Shown here piece after piece: positions 32,452 to 40,336 of a stretch of 64,000 nucleotides of DNA. A model generated the notes under the pieces. That model did no database searches. It was not told where the DNA came from and saw nothing but the letters and a program-made list of their open reading frames with translations. A program made the translations under genes and the position numbers. The stretch is from the NCBI RefSeq assembly GCF_042676145.1, contig NZ_JBHTJW010000001.1, positions 372,001-436,000 on the forward strand. Direction: 5' to 3'. This DNA is from Methylophilus glucosoxydans (GTDB lineage Bacteria; Pseudomonadota; Gammaproteobacteria; Burkholderiales; Methylophilaceae). Position 1 is the stretch's first letter, and the number at the start of each line of letters is the position of its first letter.

Positions 32452-34161
32452 ATGGCAAAGATCACGCGTAAAGAATATGCAGCAATGTACGGGCCAACCG
32501 TTGGCGATGCTGTTCGACTTGGAGATACCTCACTGCTCGCTGAAATCGAAAAAGATTTTGGATTCCCTGGGGATGAGTGTTTGCATGGTGGCGGCAAAAC
32601 GCTTCGCGATGGACTTGGAATGGCGCCGGGGTTTGATAGCGCATCCGGATCATTAGATATGTTGATCTCAAATGTGGTGATTATTGATCCAGTACTCGGC
32701 ATCGTTAAAGGGGATATTGGGATTAAGGGCGGTAAAATAGTCAAGATTGGCAAGGCCGGTAACCCCGCCATTATGGATGGCGTAGATAGTGACTTGGTGA
32801 TTGGCGCAGCGACCACGGTGCGTGACGGTGAAGGGCTCATTGCCACGCCTGGAGGCATTGATGTTCACGTTCATTTTGACAGCGCACAACTTTGCGAGCA
32901 TGCCCTTAGTTCAGGCCTGACAACGCTCATAGGCGGGTCACTAGGACCCATTACAGTTGGTATTGACAGTGCCGGGGAGTGGAATGTTGGCAAAATGCAT
33001 CAATCCAGTGAGCATTGGCCAATCAACTTTGGATTCTTGGGGAGAAGCTCTTCCAACCCTCAATCAATATATGATCAACTTTCAGGCGGTTGTTTTGGTC
33101 TGAAAATTCATGAAGACTGGGGCGCGATGCCCGCTGTCATCGACACTTGCCTCTCTGTTGCGGATGAACTCGACTTCCAAGTTTGCCTTCACTCAGACAC
33201 TTTAAATGAAAGTGGTTTTCTTGAAGACTCGTTGGCCGCGGTCAAGGGTAGAACAATACACATGTACCATACGGAAGGCGCTGGTGGTGGGCATGCACCT
33301 GACATCATCAAAGTCGTCGGGGAGCTGAACTGCTTACCTTCTTCTACTAACCCCACCAATCCTTACACCATCAATACCTTCGATGAGCACCTGGATATGA
33401 TTATGGTTTGCCATCATCTGAACCCATCCATTCCAGAAGATGTGGCCTTTGCTGAGAGTCGCATTCGAGCGCAAACAATTGCGGCTGAGGATGTTTTACA
33501 TGATATGGGCGCCATCTCTATGCTTGGCTCTGACAGTCAAGGCATGGGGCGTATCAACGAAGTGGTTTGTAGGACCTGGCAGTTGGCAAGCAAGATGAAA
33601 GACCAGCGCGGCCGTTTAGCCGAGGAAACCTCCCGAATTGGGGATAACGAGCGGATCAAAAGGTACATCGCTAAATATACGATTAACGCAGCACGCGCGT
33701 TTGGGATCGATGAACATGTTGGCTCATTGGAAAGTGGAAAAATTGCAGATATCGTTTTATGGCGCCCTGCATTTTTTGGCATCAAACCTGAGTTAGTCGT
33801 GAAAGGCGGTTTCATAGTCTGGTCTCCCATGGGGGACAGTGCTGCATCACTAATGACCTGTGAACCAGTCATTATGCGTCCACAATGGGGCGCTTTTGGT
33901 GGCGCGCCAAGTCAGTTGAGCTTTAACTTTGTGAATCCTTTGGCAATAGAGGCTGGTCTGTCCGACAAGTTAGGACTCAAAAAAGGCCTGCTTCCATCGT
34001 ATGGCACCAGAAAAATCAATAAGTCCAATATGCTTCACAACAAGACCTTGCCTAATATCAGTGTCAATTCTCAAACCTTTCAGGTCTCAATTGATGGCGT
34101 TCCAATCACTTGTGAGCCTTCAACGAAACTCCCATTGGCGCAAAGGTACATGTTCAGATGA
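32452..34161 (+). CDS. ureC: urease catalytic alpha subunit, divergent type
   Basis: Hydrolyses urea to ammonia and carbamate at a di-nickel site. Of the 569 residues all metal ligands and catalytic residues are present: His139 and His141 (D-V-H-V-H), carbamylated Lys218 (G-L-K-I-H-E-D-W-G), His247 (L-H-S-D-T), His273 (Y-H-T-E-G), flap Cys320 and His321 (M-V-C-H-H-L), Arg337 and Asp361. The stretch 161-182 after the first Ni ligands differs from classical UreC: the G-T-H-A-T-T-C-T-P-G loop is replaced by a shorter, unrelated one. Urease is the likely activity, but its kinetics or substrate preference may differ. It overlaps ureG by 4 bases. Confidence 0.93.
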   Translation: MAKITRKEYAAMYGPTVGDAVRLGDTSLLAEIEKDFGFPGDECLHGGGKTLRDGLGMAPGFDSASGSLDMLISNVVIIDPVLGIVKGDIGIKGGKIVKIGKAGNPAIMDGVDSDLVIGAATTVRDGEGLIATPGGIDVHVHFDSAQLCEHALSSGLTTLIGGSLGPITVGIDSAGEWNVGKMHQSSEHWPINFGFLGRSSSNPQSIYDQLSGGCFGLKIHEDWGAMPAVIDTCLSVADELDFQVCLHSDTLNESGFLEDSLAAVKGRTIHMYHTEGAGGGHAPDIIKVVGELNCLPSSTNPTNPYTINTFDEHLDMIMVCHHLNPSIPEDVAFAESRIRAQTIAAEDVLHDMGAISMLGSDSQGMGRINEVVCRTWQLASKMKDQRGRLAEETSRIGDNERIKRYIAKYTINAARAFGIDEHVGSLESGKIADIVLWRPAFFGIKPELVVKGGFIVWSPMGDSAASLMTCEPVIMRPQWGAFGGAPSQLSFNFVNPLAIEAGLSDKLGLKKGLLPSYGTRKINKSNMLHNKTLPNISVNSQTFQVSIDGVPITCEPSTKLPLAQRYMFR

Positions 34162-34793
34162 ATACAGAAACTGTCAAACCACATCAGGGGGCCGCCAGGG
34201 TCGGCATTGGCGGTCCCGTTGGGTCGGGTAAAACGGCCTTACTTGAGCAACTGATTCCAAGATTTATTGCAAGAGGCACCCAACTCGCTGTCATCACCAA
34301 TGATTTAGTGACTAAAGAGGATGCAATCAGGATTCAACGGAGCGGACTGATTTCACCTGACCGGGTGATGGCAGTCGAAACCGGCGCCTGTCCTCATACT
34401 GCTATCCGTGAAGATCCAACGATGAACATCCAGGCGGCTGATTTTCTGGATGAGAAATATGGAAATCTGGATCTCATCCTGATTGAAAGTGGCGGTGATA
34501 ATTTGGCTTCTTCTTTTTCACTTGATCTCGTTGATTATTGGTTATTCGTCATTGATGTCGCAGGCGGCGATGATATTCCACGCAAACGCGGGCTAGGTGT
34601 CATGCAGTGCGATTTGTTGATCATCAATAAAACGGATTTAGCACCCTATGTGGGTGTAAATATCGAACGGATGTTGATGGAAGGTGAAGAGGTTCGAGGT
34701 GGCAAGCCAATACTGCTCACCAATTGCGCCAAAGGTCATGGCATTGATGAGGTGGTCGAGAAAATTGCCAGGGAGGTTCTTTTTGAGGGCTAA
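34158..34793 (+). CDS. ureG: urease accessory GTPase UreG
   Basis: A SIMIBI-class GTPase that powers nickel transfer into urease. The P-loop G-P-V-G-S-G-K-T is at 19-26; D-L-V-T-K-E-D-A and V-E-T-G-A-C-P-H-T-A-I-R-E-D carry the switch and the Cys-Pro-His nickel site; N-K-T-D-L-A provides guanine recognition. At 211 residues it has normal length. The ATG overlaps the ureC stop (ATGA), and its 3' end overlaps ureD by 11 bases. Confidence 0.97.
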   Translation: MNTETVKPHQGAARVGIGGPVGSGKTALLEQLIPRFIARGTQLAVITNDLVTKEDAIRIQRSGLISPDRVMAVETGACPHTAIREDPTMNIQAADFLDEKYGNLDLILIESGGDNLASSFSLDLVDYWLFVIDVAGGDDIPRKRGLGVMQCDLLIINKTDLAPYVGVNIERMLMEGEEVRGGKPILLTNCAKGHGIDEVVEKIAREVLFEG

Positions 34794-35706
34794 CCATTTA
34801 CAGGTTGTAGCGCCCATCGTCGAGAGTATAGGGGCTGGGGAAACCGTGCCTTTGTCTTTAATGAAGCTTGGTTCAACAGGCGGCAATCAAGTCAGATTGG
34901 TATTTGTATCTCCTGGGCCTGGCAAGCGCACTTATATCGATGAGCAATTTGTCACTTATCCCTTTCATGTATGCCGAGCATATTACAAACCAAATGATCC
35001 GCCCAGTATGGCTACTTTATGCTTGCAATCGACTAGCGGCGGTATTTTTGAGAGTGATAGAACCAGTGTTTCGATCGTCCTTGAAGAGAATAGCCAGGCA
35101 CGCGTTACCACTGCGGCCGCGACGGTTGTGCACAGGATGGAGAAAGACATCGCGCAACAAAAAGTCTTTATAGAAGCAGGGCCGGGCTCATTTTGTGAGT
35201 ATGCGCCTGGGCCTCTGATTATGTTTCCAATGGCCAATTTAATATCGAGTCTAGAGTTGAAAGTGGATCCATCAGCGACGGTGATATTTTGCGACTCTTT
35301 TATCGCGCACAACCCCAATCACAATGGCGAGAAGTTTACGAGTTTACGGACAGACGTCTGTGTCCGTAATCTACAAGGGGAAGTGCTGGTGAGGGATCGC
35401 GCATTGGTGACTGGGGAGACCTACGAAAGCAAGACCCTGGGCATTACCGGCAAATATAAGGCGCAGGCAACACTCATGGTGATCGCCCAGCAGGTGTCTG
35501 CAGACGCTCTGGTGACCCATCTGCGGGCAGGACTGGTTGCGATGGAGGGGTTATATGTGGGCGTGTCTACCTTGCCATCCAACGCCGGGGTGTGGATACG
35601 GATGCTGGGTGAGGATGGTGCATGCCTCAAGCAAGGGCTGGATTTAGCATGGATATTGGTTCGAGAGTTTATGGTTGACGCTTTGCAATTAGCTGCGCTT
35701 GATTAG
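34783..35706 (+). CDS. ureD: urease accessory protein UreD/UreH
   Basis: UreD binds apourease and forms the tunnel through which nickel passes from UreG. The 307-residue strand-rich protein shows Q-S-T-S-G-G-I-F-E-S-D, T-T-A-A-A-T-V-V-H-R-M, F-C-E-Y-A-P-G-P-L-I-M-F-P and Y-E-S-K-T. The start is taken as TTG 34783, which has GGGAGG six bases upstream inside the end of ureG; a frame back to 34684 exists but would overlap ureG by more than 100 bases. Its position after ureG instead of first in the operon is seen in several bacterial clusters. Confidence 0.9.
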   Translation: MRANHLQVVAPIVESIGAGETVPLSLMKLGSTGGNQVRLVFVSPGPGKRTYIDEQFVTYPFHVCRAYYKPNDPPSMATLCLQSTSGGIFESDRTSVSIVLEENSQARVTTAAATVVHRMEKDIAQQKVFIEAGPGSFCEYAPGPLIMFPMANLISSLELKVDPSATVIFCDSFIAHNPNHNGEKFTSLRTDVCVRNLQGEVLVRDRALVTGETYESKTLGITGKYKAQATLMVIAQQVSADALVTHLRAGLVAMEGLYVGVSTLPSNAGVWIRMLGEDGACLKQGLDLAWILVREFMVDALQLAALD

Positions 35707-35751
35707 GGCAGATGCGTAGGAATGATCAATTTAAATGGAAATGAGGAAAAT

Positions 35752-36324
35752 ATGAGAAGTGATACTAAATATCTAGTGACGATGTTTTTGATGATGTGGG
35801 CCGGAAGCACCTACGCGCACCCTGGTCATTTTAACGATATGATGGGTTTTTTTGCAGGCTTCAGTCACCCTTTTAGCGGGGTTGACCATTTGCTTTCTAT
35901 GTTTGCAATAGGACTGCTCGCTGGTCAAAGAGATGGCAAATCAATCATGTTGGTGCCGGTGGTATGCCTTTCGACAATGGCGCTAGCATGTGCTGCAGCC
36001 ATTTCTGGGTTGGTTATTTCCTTCAGTGAAATGGGTATCCTTTTAACCTTGGTCGTCAGTGGCGTGCTGTTAGCATGCAGGGTCAAATTGTCCCTGCCAT
36101 TGTTATTACCTTTGGTAGGGATGTTCTCTCTTTTTCATGGCTATGCGCATGGTCTTGAAATGCCGTTTAATGCAAAAGGTTTTGAATACGGGGTGGGTTT
36201 AGTGGCAGGTTCGTCATTACTTCTTTTGGCGGGTATGCTCACTTCACTCAAAGGGCGTGAGAAGATAGTGGCCTATCTTGGCGCTGCCACTGCAGTGGTT
36301 GGGTTGTCGCTTCTGGTTGTATAA
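35752..36324 (+). CDS. ureJ: HupE/UreJ nickel or cobalt transporter
   Basis: Membrane protein of about 190 residues with a signal-peptide-like first helix ending in T-Y-A-H-P-G-H and the family motif H-P-F-S-G-V-D-H-L-L-S-M in the second segment; five to six further helices follow. HupE/UreJ proteins take up nickel for hydrogenase or urease. Its place at the end of the urease genes fits nickel supply. ATG 35752 has GAGGA close upstream; an in-frame ATG at 35722 is possible. Confidence 0.9.
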   Translation: MRSDTKYLVTMFLMMWAGSTYAHPGHFNDMMGFFAGFSHPFSGVDHLLSMFAIGLLAGQRDGKSIMLVPVVCLSTMALACAAAISGLVISFSEMGILLTLVVSGVLLACRVKLSLPLLLPLVGMFSLFHGYAHGLEMPFNAKGFEYGVGLVAGSSLLLLAGMLTSLKGREKIVAYLGAATAVVGLSLLVV

Positions 36325-36380
36325 ATACAATAAAATGCTTGAAGACCGATTACCTTGGTACGTTGTTGGGGTTTAAATTA

Positions 36381-37532
36381 ATGCAAGATCATTCAATCAA
36401 AGTGGGGGTTCTGTACTCCCAAACTGGCGTCGTCTCGGCCATTGGCAACTCGCAACTACAAGGTACTCTGCTTGCGATAGATGAGGTCAATGCCGCTGGC
36501 GGTATCAATGGCAGAATGATCGTTCCGATTTCATATGACACCCAGTCAAATCCTGATCTCGATGCTGCTTTTGCTGAAAAGTTAATCTTGGAAGATAAGG
36601 TAAAGGTGATTTTTGGAGGGTACACCTCCATCAGTCGTAGAGCTATTTTACCCGTCGTAGAAAAATGGAACAGGCTACTTTTTTATCCAACCATGTATGA
36701 GGGGTTTGAGTTCTCCAATAACGTCATTTATACAGGCGCAACGCCCAACCAGAATATCGTGCAATTAGTCGAGTATATGACATCCAATTATGGTACAAGG
36801 GTTTATCTGGTTGGGTCTGACTATATCTTCCCATATGAGTCGAATCGCATCATGAAAGAATTACTGACCCAGTATGAAGATGGTGAAGTCCTTGGTGAGG
36901 TTTATTTGAAGTTGAATGCCAGTGAAGACGAGTTTCTTCCCATTATTGAAGATATCAAAGAAAAAAAACCTGACTTTATTTTTTCTACCGTGGTTGGAGA
37001 GACGACTGCATATTTGTATAAACACTATGCTCAGGCTGGACTGAATCCTCAGCAAATGCCGATAGCAAGTTTGTCTACCTCAGAGGCTGAAATTGCACAA
37101 ATGGGTGCTGAGGCTGCGGCAGGCCACTTTACAGCCTCACCCTATTTTCAATCTGTAGACTCTCAAGTCAATCGGGAGTGTCTAGCTAACTTTAGAAAAA
37201 AATTCGGGCATGGCGCAATCCCAAATATGAATTGGGAAGCAGCGTATTTCCAGGTTCACTTGTTTGCCAACGCGATGGCTCAATCCAACGATGATGATAT
37301 TGAAGCACTCTTACCCTACCTATTGGATTCAGAGTTTAATGCCCCACAAGGCCTGATCAGTATTGATCCACTGAGTCATCATACAAATCTAAATCCTAGA
37401 ATTGGACGAGCAAACGCTGATGGCCAATTTACGATTGTGCGTGAATCGTCAAATCAAGTGTATGCGGATCCCTATTTAGTGACACATACATTTGAAGATG
37501 TCCGTCTGGTTTCAGGACGATTGGGGATGTAA
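36381..37532 (+). CDS. amiC: AmiC-type cytoplasmic amide/urea-sensing binding protein
   Basis: A 383-residue periplasmic-binding-protein fold (Leu/Ile/Val type) without signal peptide, so cytoplasmic. It follows Pseudomonas AmiC closely as I recall that sequence: L-F/L-Y-S-x-T-G-V at the start, Y-P-T-x-Y-E-G-F-E, A-P/T-P-N-Q-N, V-G-S-D-Y-I-F-P-x-E-S-N, F-S-T-V-V-G, I-A-S-L-S-T-S-E-A-E and A-D-P-Y-L-V. AmiC holds AmiR inactive until an amide binds. Here it ends one base before the AmiR start and follows the urease genes, so urea or a short amide is the likely ligand. A transport role (UrtA-like) is less likely because no export signal and no permease or ATPase genes are present. Confidence 0.88.
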   Translation: MQDHSIKVGVLYSQTGVVSAIGNSQLQGTLLAIDEVNAAGGINGRMIVPISYDTQSNPDLDAAFAEKLILEDKVKVIFGGYTSISRRAILPVVEKWNRLLFYPTMYEGFEFSNNVIYTGATPNQNIVQLVEYMTSNYGTRVYLVGSDYIFPYESNRIMKELLTQYEDGEVLGEVYLKLNASEDEFLPIIEDIKEKKPDFIFSTVVGETTAYLYKHYAQAGLNPQQMPIASLSTSEAEIAQMGAEAAAGHFTASPYFQSVDSQVNRECLANFRKKFGHGAIPNMNWEAAYFQVHLFANAMAQSNDDDIEALLPYLLDSEFNAPQGLISIDPLSHHTNLNPRIGRANADGQFTIVRESSNQVYADPYLVTHTFEDVRLVSGRLGM

Positions 37533-37533
37533 T

Positions 37534-38154
37534 TTGACCAACGGCAAGCCCACTCAGGCTTTGAGACTAACTTCAGAGTTATTAAGAGATCTGCGATCTT
37601 TGAATGTGGTGGTATTTCACCCTCAGGATAAAGATGGGGAAATGCTACTTCAACAATTAGAGCGGATTGGCTGTAGGACGTCGCAATTCTGGCCACCACG
37701 ACCAGAGTTATCTGAATTAACAGATTTAATTTTTCTATCCATCAATCCTGAATTTAATGTGGCAGAGTATGCTTGGTTTAATTCAGAGAATTGCCCACCC
37801 ATTATTGCCGTTGTAGCCTATGAAAACCCAACTATCGTAAACCTGGCATTAAAGATAGGCGTAAAAGGCGTTGTCGCTTGCCCTATTCGCGAATTCGGCT
37901 TGCTTACGTCCATGGTCATTACCAGACAATGCTTCAAAGATATTGCAGAGGGGCGTAAGCGTATTCAGCGACTTGAAAGGAAAGTTGCGGGGGTGGCAAC
38001 AGTGTATGAGGCGAAGAGAATTCTAATGGCTTCGAAAAAAATCTCAGAAGAAGAGGCTTATGCAATACTCCGTGACCAAGCCAAGAGTAAGCGAGTTGAG
38101 ATAGAAGTGATTGCGGAAACAATCATTTATGCTCAATCAATTATGAGTATTTGA
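37534..38154 (+). CDS. amiR: AmiR-type ANTAR antiterminator
   Basis: A 206-residue RNA-binding regulator. The N-terminal pseudo-receiver domain matches AmiR (V-V-V-F-H-P, Q-L-E-R-I-G-C, Q-F-W-P-P, I-F-L-S-I) and lacks the phospho-acceptor Asp. A coiled coil (about 135-155, R-K-R-I-Q-R-L-E-R-K) leads to the ANTAR domain (about 155-206; Y-E-A-K-R-I-L-M, I-S-E-E-E-A-Y, L-R-D-Q-A). ANTAR proteins bind paired hexaloop hairpins and prevent termination. TTG 37534 keeps the family's short N-terminus; ATG 37492 is an alternative overlapping amiC. The leader hairpin before ureE is its probable target. Confidence 0.88.
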   Translation: MTNGKPTQALRLTSELLRDLRSLNVVVFHPQDKDGEMLLQQLERIGCRTSQFWPPRPELSELTDLIFLSINPEFNVAEYAWFNSENCPPIIAVVAYENPTIVNLALKIGVKGVVACPIREFGLLTSMVITRQCFKDIAEGRKRIQRLERKVAGVATVYEAKRILMASKKISEEEAYAILRDQAKSKRVEIEVIAETIIYAQSIMSI

Positions 38155-38262
38155 TATTGATTGATTGAGCCTGCGTTGGGTCAATTAAATTTTTTGTGAT
38201 GTTGCTGAGCCTACATCAAACAACAAGGGCTCTGAAAAGCAGCACTTGCATTTTGTTTGATA

Positions 38263-38286
38263 CCATACTATACTGATCCGTACTAT
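38263..38286 (+). promoter_or_regulatory. repeat pair CCRTACTWT at the marR start
   Basis: CCATACTAT (38263-38271) and CCGTACTAT (38278-38286) are direct repeats 15 bases apart, preceded by TTTGAT. The second copy overlaps the marR ATG. The same pair with the same spacing occurs before the outer-membrane factor gene at 38825-38848. No ribosome binding site is visible in either place. Confidence 0.55.
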
Positions 38287-38788
38287 GTTGCTGCTCAAAG
38301 AATTACCCACCTCCAAAAGCCTGGAAAAGTTTGTGACCCGCTATCCTGGCACAGACATTACAGCGATTTCTGACTTTGTCAGTATTTTGCGCGCCGCGTC
38401 GGATATTTCGACGGCGCTGGATGCGTTACTGGCCAGGCATGGGTTGCTGCAAGGCCGCTGGTGGGTGCTGGTCTTGCTGATGCGGCAGGATGACCTGACT
38501 TCTTCGCCTTCAGACCTGGCCGACAAAGCCGGCGTGACCAAGGCCACCATGACGGGTTTCATTGACGGGCTGGAGCGTGAGGGCCTGGTGTCGCGCTTTA
38601 TGGATACCAGTGACAGGCGCAAATTCCTGATCCGGTTGTCGGTGGCCGGGCAGCAAAAACTCGATGAAGTGATGCCGGACTATGTGCAATGCGTCACCCA
38701 GTTTATGAACGTCCTGGCCAAGGCACAAAGAGACACCCTGATCGCGGATTTGGCGACATTGGCCAGCCGCGTCGATTTGATTAAATAA
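38285..38788 (+). CDS. MarR-family transcriptional regulator
   Basis: A 167-residue winged helix-turn-helix repressor. Residues about 45-150 match the MarR fold: a long helix, R-Q-D-D-L-T-S-S-P-S-D-L-A-D-K-A-G-V-T-K-A-T-M-T-G-F-I as recognition helix region, then the wing with D-S/T-S-D-R-R-K-F-L-I-R-L-S. MarR proteins usually release DNA when a phenolic or similar compound binds. The efflux operon that starts 60 bases downstream on the same strand is the expected target. The ATG at 38285 lacks a ribosome binding site and overlaps a repeat, so the true start could be slightly inside. Confidence 0.92.
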   Translation: MLLLKELPTSKSLEKFVTRYPGTDITAISDFVSILRAASDISTALDALLARHGLLQGRWWVLVLLMRQDDLTSSPSDLADKAGVTKATMTGFIDGLEREGLVSRFMDTSDRRKFLIRLSVAGQQKLDEVMPDYVQCVTQFMNVLAKAQRDTLIADLATLASRVDLIK

Positions 38789-38824
38789 ACGGCGGCATCA
38801 TTTTTTTAATTATTTAGTTTGATC

Positions 38825-38848
38825 CCGTACTATTAATAACCATACTTT
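38825..38848 (+). promoter_or_regulatory. repeat pair CCRTACTWT before the efflux operon
   Basis: CCGTACTAT (38825-38833) and CCATACTTT (38840-38848) repeat with a 15-base step, again preceded by TTTGAT and again touching the start codon (ATG 38849). Sharing this arrangement with the marR promoter makes it the best candidate MarR operator. Confidence 0.55.
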
Positions 38849-40336
38849 ATGTCTCTGCCTTTCACCTCAACACTGACTGTTTTGTCGCCGCGTCAGCCCA
38901 GGCAGGTTGCGCGCAGTGCGGTCTGGCTCTTGGCGCTGTTGCTCAATGGGTGTCTCAGCAGTCAAGGCATTGCGCCCGTGTCGCAGCCTCTGCTACAGGA
39001 TAAGTTAGCGCTGGGTAAAACCATTTCGGAGGCGCCTGTCATGGCGTGGCCGACCGAGCACTGGTGGCATGTCTATGGGGATGCACAGCTCAACCGTCTG
39101 ATTGAGAAAAGTCTGCATGACCATCCTGACCTGAAAAAAGCGACTGCCCGCATTGCTTTAGCCACTGTCATGGCGGAACAGTCACATGCGGCTACCTTGC
39201 CCAATATCGGTGGCAAAGTCAGCTCTTCACGCGAGCGGTTTACCGAGTTGAGCTTTATCCCCAAGCCGTGGGCAGGTCGCTTTAACTGGAACAACCAGGC
39301 GACCGTAGACATGTCCTACAACCTGGACCTGTGGAAACAGCAGAAATCGGCGTGGCTGGCGGCACTGGATGAAGCGCGGGTGGCGGATGCTGAAATGCAG
39401 CAGGTCAAGATTGAGCTCACGGCGGCGATAGTCAAAAATGAGATCCAGCTTGCGGCCGAATATCAATGGCGCGACCTGGCACAAGACGAGCTGGACGATT
39501 TGCGTCACGAGATTGCCATTGCCCAAAAAGCCCTGGCGGCCGGACTCAATACCCAACTCGCCCTGAGTCGTCTGGAGGCGAGGCTACCAGCGGCGCAGAA
39601 CAAACTGGTATTGATAGACTTGCACCTGACCTTGCTCAAAAACCAGATGGCGGCACTGAGCGGCGAGGGGCCTGGCGCGGGCGAAAGCATTACCCGCCCG
39701 ACCTTGCATTTGTCCGCCAGCGTTGGCCTGCCTGACCGCTTGCCCGCAAATCTGGTTGGCCGTCGCCCGGATATGGTGGCGGCCAGATGGCGGGTGGAGG
39801 CGGCACAGAAGCATATACAAAGTGCCAAAGCCGCGTTTTACCCGAATATCAATTTGCTGGGCTATGTCGGTTTTCAGGGACTGGCGTTTGCGAGTCTGTT
39901 TTCCAGTGCCGGTCTGGTGGGTAATCTGGGCCCAGCCATGACATTGCCGCTGTTTGATGGCGGCCGTCGACGCGCCAATCTGTCCGCCGAAACGGCCTTA
40001 TATGACATGGCAGTGGAGGACTACAACGCCACGCTGCTGAAGGCACTTGAGCGCATCTCCAGCCAGTTGTCGGTCATGCAAACGGTAGAGGCTGAAATGA
40101 CAAATACCCGGCAAGCCCTGGACAAGAGCGAGCAGACCCATCGGTTGGCGCTGAAAAACTACCGCGCCGGACTCAGTAACCGGGTCGAGAGCCTGCAAAC
40201 CAATCTGCTGGTCTTGCAGCAAAAAAACGTGCTGGTCGAACAGGAGGCCGCGCGCCTGGAGGCGTATGCGGCACTGATGCTGGCCTTGGGTGGCGGCGTG
40301 ATGGAGGAGGCGCATGCAACGCAGGCACGCCCTTAG
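38849..40336 (+). CDS. outer-membrane efflux lipoprotein (NodT/OprM family)
   Basis: The outer-membrane channel of a drug or organic-acid efflux pump, 495 residues. The lipobox is L-L-N-G-C with Cys near residue 35; two repeated OEP domains follow (W-W-H-V-Y-G-D-x-x-L-N-R-L-I in the first; L-P-A-N-L-V-G-R-R-P-D-M-V-A-A-R-W-R-V-E-A-A in the second, the signature of the family). Long coiled-coil helices form the periplasmic tunnel. The gene overlaps the FUSC gene by 23 bases and begins a four-gene operon. Confidence 0.95.
   Translation: MSLPFTSTLTVLSPRQPRQVARSAVWLLALLLNGCLSSQGIAPVSQPLLQDKLALGKTISEAPVMAWPTEHWWHVYGDAQLNRLIEKSLHDHPDLKKATARIALATVMAEQSHAATLPNIGGKVSSSRERFTELSFIPKPWAGRFNWNNQATVDMSYNLDLWKQQKSAWLAALDEARVADAEMQQVKIELTAAIVKNEIQLAAEYQWRDLAQDELDDLRHEIAIAQKALAAGLNTQLALSRLEARLPAAQNKLVLIDLHLTLLKNQMAALSGEGPGAGESITRPTLHLSASVGLPDRLPANLVGRRPDMVAARWRVEAAQKHIQSAKAAFYPNINLLGYVGFQGLAFASLFSSAGLVGNLGPAMTLPLFDGGRRRANLSAETALYDMAVEDYNATLLKALERISSQLSVMQTVEAEMTNTRQALDKSEQTHRLALKNYRAGLSNRVESLQTNLLVLQQKNVLVEQEAARLEAYAALMLALGGGVMEEAHATQARP

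Noticed and set aside
36381..37532. Urea ABC transporter binding protein UrtA
   Set aside because: The binding-protein fold and urease context suggest it, but there is no signal peptide, no permease or ATPase genes follow, and the next gene is an AmiR-type ANTAR protein. AmiC fits better.
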